Shown here: one piece after another, positions 6,323 through 7,312 of the stretch
Position numbering within the stretch: position 1 is the first letter of the stretch
Layout: each line of letters starts with the position of its first letter
Assembly: GCA_900316925.1 (NCBI GenBank)
Contig: ONEU01000031.1
Coordinates: 1-7,312, forward strand
Origin: an uncultured Eubacteriales bacterium
GTDB taxonomy: Bacteria > Bacillota > Clostridia > Oscillospirales > Acutalibacteraceae
Length of the DNA stretch: 7,312 nt
Reading direction: 5' to 3'
Notes under the pieces: model-generated
Databases searched by the model: none
Seen by the model: only the letters and a program-made list of their open reading frames with translations
Told to the model about the DNA's origin: nothing
Made by a program: the position numbers and the translations under genes

Positions 6323-7312
6323 ATGAATCAGAAGATCTTTCAGGATATTGATAAAGAATTGGTATATTACGGTGTCTATTACACGCCGGTGGATATGTGG
6401 GACGGCATGGATGTGATGTGTCTTGCCAGGAAGCGCTTTTTCGAGACCGGCAGTAAGCAGAAAAAACGCAGCAGCGTCAAAACGGATGACGGTGTGATGA
6501 ATTATTCCTATACGATCGAGGAAGGCGTAGTTGTCCGTTATAAGAAGAACAGGGCGTCGCAGCCCATAGAGCGTGCCGTAGAGACGACCGCCGGCTACGA
6601 CATTGAGGGCATTGACGCCGCCAGGAAACCGTTCCGGAAGGCGCATTATGACCGCCGGCACCGGTGGCTCGGCACGGATTACTATTCGGCGGGAGTGATC
6701 TATCTTACCGTCACACCGGTGATGATCGGGGAGAAAGAGGCGCTGAGTCTCAAGGGGAACTCCGGTGACAGAATGCTCTATCCGTTTCCGATCACCTTTG
6801 ATAAGGAGCTTACCACCAGACTGAATCTGCTGTCCGGTGAGCCGGATATCTTTTGCGTGACGAATGCCGGCAGTTTTTATTTCTGCACCGAAGCGGAAAG
6901 CATCAGCCGGCAGGAGGCATTGGAGAAGCTGCTCCGGGAGGAAGCGGATACAGAAGAGAAGCCGAAGCCGTCAGCGGAAGCCGTGGAACCGGCCTTTCTG
7001 GTATCCGAAACACCGTCAGGAACCGGTATTGATCTGAAAAACAGCCAGGAGATCTACATAGATGAAGCGCCGTCCGGGAAAAAGGACGCCGACTTCTATG
7101 ACGAACTGGAAACCATTGCGAAGAAGAGCATGGAGACGGAAGAAACCAGCAAACCGGAGTCTGCCCCGGCAGAAGAAGCAAAGCCGGAGCAGGAACCCGC
7201 ACCGGCAGAAGAAGCAAAGCCGGAGCAGGAACCCGCACCGACAGAAGAAGCAAAGCCGGAGCAGGAACCTGCACCGACAGAAGAAGCAAAACCGGATCAG
7301 GAACCCGCACCG
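6323..7312 (+). CDS. Unrecognised protein with Pro/Glu/Ala repeat tail (3' end outside window)
   Basis: An open frame of 330 codons from ATG 6323 to the window edge with no stop. AAGGGG lies nine bases upstream of the start, and a 17-spaced promoter lies before that. I do not recognise the family. Residues 1 to about 205 look globular and soluble: MNQKIFQDIDKELVYYGVYY at the start, many aromatic residues, a basic stretch with HYDRRHRWLGTDYYSAG, and no signal peptide or membrane segment. About 206-281 is a charged linker rich in Glu, Ser and Pro. From residue 282 the 12-residue unit PAEEAKPEQEPA (later PTEEAKPEQEPA) repeats four times and continues to the edge, so the tail is probably disordered and acidic. 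The repeat could be a spacer or a binding surface. Nothing in the neighbours gives a function; the gene is divergent from mscS. Confidence 0.85.
   Translation, partial: MNQKIFQDIDKELVYYGVYYTPVDMWDGMDVMCLARKRFFETGSKQKKRSSVKTDDGVMNYSYTIEEGVVVRYKKNRASQPIERAVETTAGYDIEGIDAARKPFRKAHYDRRHRWLGTDYYSAGVIYLTVTPVMIGEKEALSLKGNSGDRMLYPFPITFDKELTTRLNLLSGEPDIFCVTNAGSFYFCTEAESISRQEALEKLLREEADTEEKPKPSAEAVEPAFLVSETPSGTGIDLKNSQEIYIDEAPSGKKDADFYDELETIAKKSMETEETSKPESAPAEEAKPEQEPAPAEEAKPEQEPAPTEEAKPEQEPAPTEEAKPDQEPAP
7166..7312 (+). repeat. In-frame tandem 36-bp repeat, at least four copies
   Basis: Copies run 7166-7201, 7202-7237, 7238-7273 and 7274-7309, then CCG begins a fifth. Copies 1 and 2 are identical; copy 3 differs by two bases (GCA to ACA, CCC to CCT); copy 4 differs from copy 3 by three bases (AAG to AAA, GAG to GAT, CCT to CCC). 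Each copy is 12 codons, so copy-number change keeps the frame. The array may extend beyond the window. Confidence 0.97.

Noticed and set aside
6903..7310. 135-codon minus-strand frame over the repeat
   Set aside because: Its periodic VPAPALLLL product is just the complement of the 36-bp repeat.

Overview
The window looks like chromosomal DNA from a spore-forming clostridial Firmicute, probably Lachnospiraceae. This is inferred from strong GGAGG-type ribosome binding sites, a YunB-family sporulation protein, a type III pantothenate kinase, a GGDEF protein with a long helical sensory region, and compact intrinsic terminators. No species can be named from the sequence alone.

Layout: (1) Positions 1-78 are the 3' end of a group II intron, with a foldable domain V and a domain VI carrying a bulged branch-point A; the rest of the intron lies outside the window. 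(2) 79-262 is an AT-rich leader with a poorly defined promoter. (3) 263-3589 (+) encodes a 1108-residue cytosolic diguanylate cyclase: a degenerate STAND/AAA-like N-terminus, a long TPR-like helical region, a GAF-like segment and a C-terminal GGDEF domain with active-site motifs but no recognisable inhibitory I-site. A strong intrinsic terminator follows (3679-3715). (4) A compact minus-strand unit runs leftward: mscS (6161-5238), coaX (5241-4474, overlapping mscS by ATGA) and yunB (4417-3740). Between coaX and yunB is a terminator-like hairpin whose 3' arm contains the yunB Shine-Dalgarno and whose U-run includes the first two bases of the yunB TTG start. (5) 6162-6322 is a divergent promoter region. 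(6) 6323-7312 (+) is the start of an unrecognised gene that leaves the window inside a tandem 36-bp repeat coding a Pro/Glu/Ala-rich 12-residue unit.

Functionally, the minus-strand unit combines an osmotic-release channel, the first enzyme of coenzyme A synthesis and a sporulation membrane protein. The mscS-coaX pair looks translationally coupled, whereas yunB appears to be separated by a conditional expression barrier. The diguanylate cyclase is a separate unit and probably converts a cytosolic protein or ligand signal into c-di-GMP. The most noteworthy points are the pseudo-ATPase/TPR/GAF/GGDEF architecture, the coaX-yunB hairpin, the intron end beside the cyclase gene, and the repeat tail of the unknown gene.
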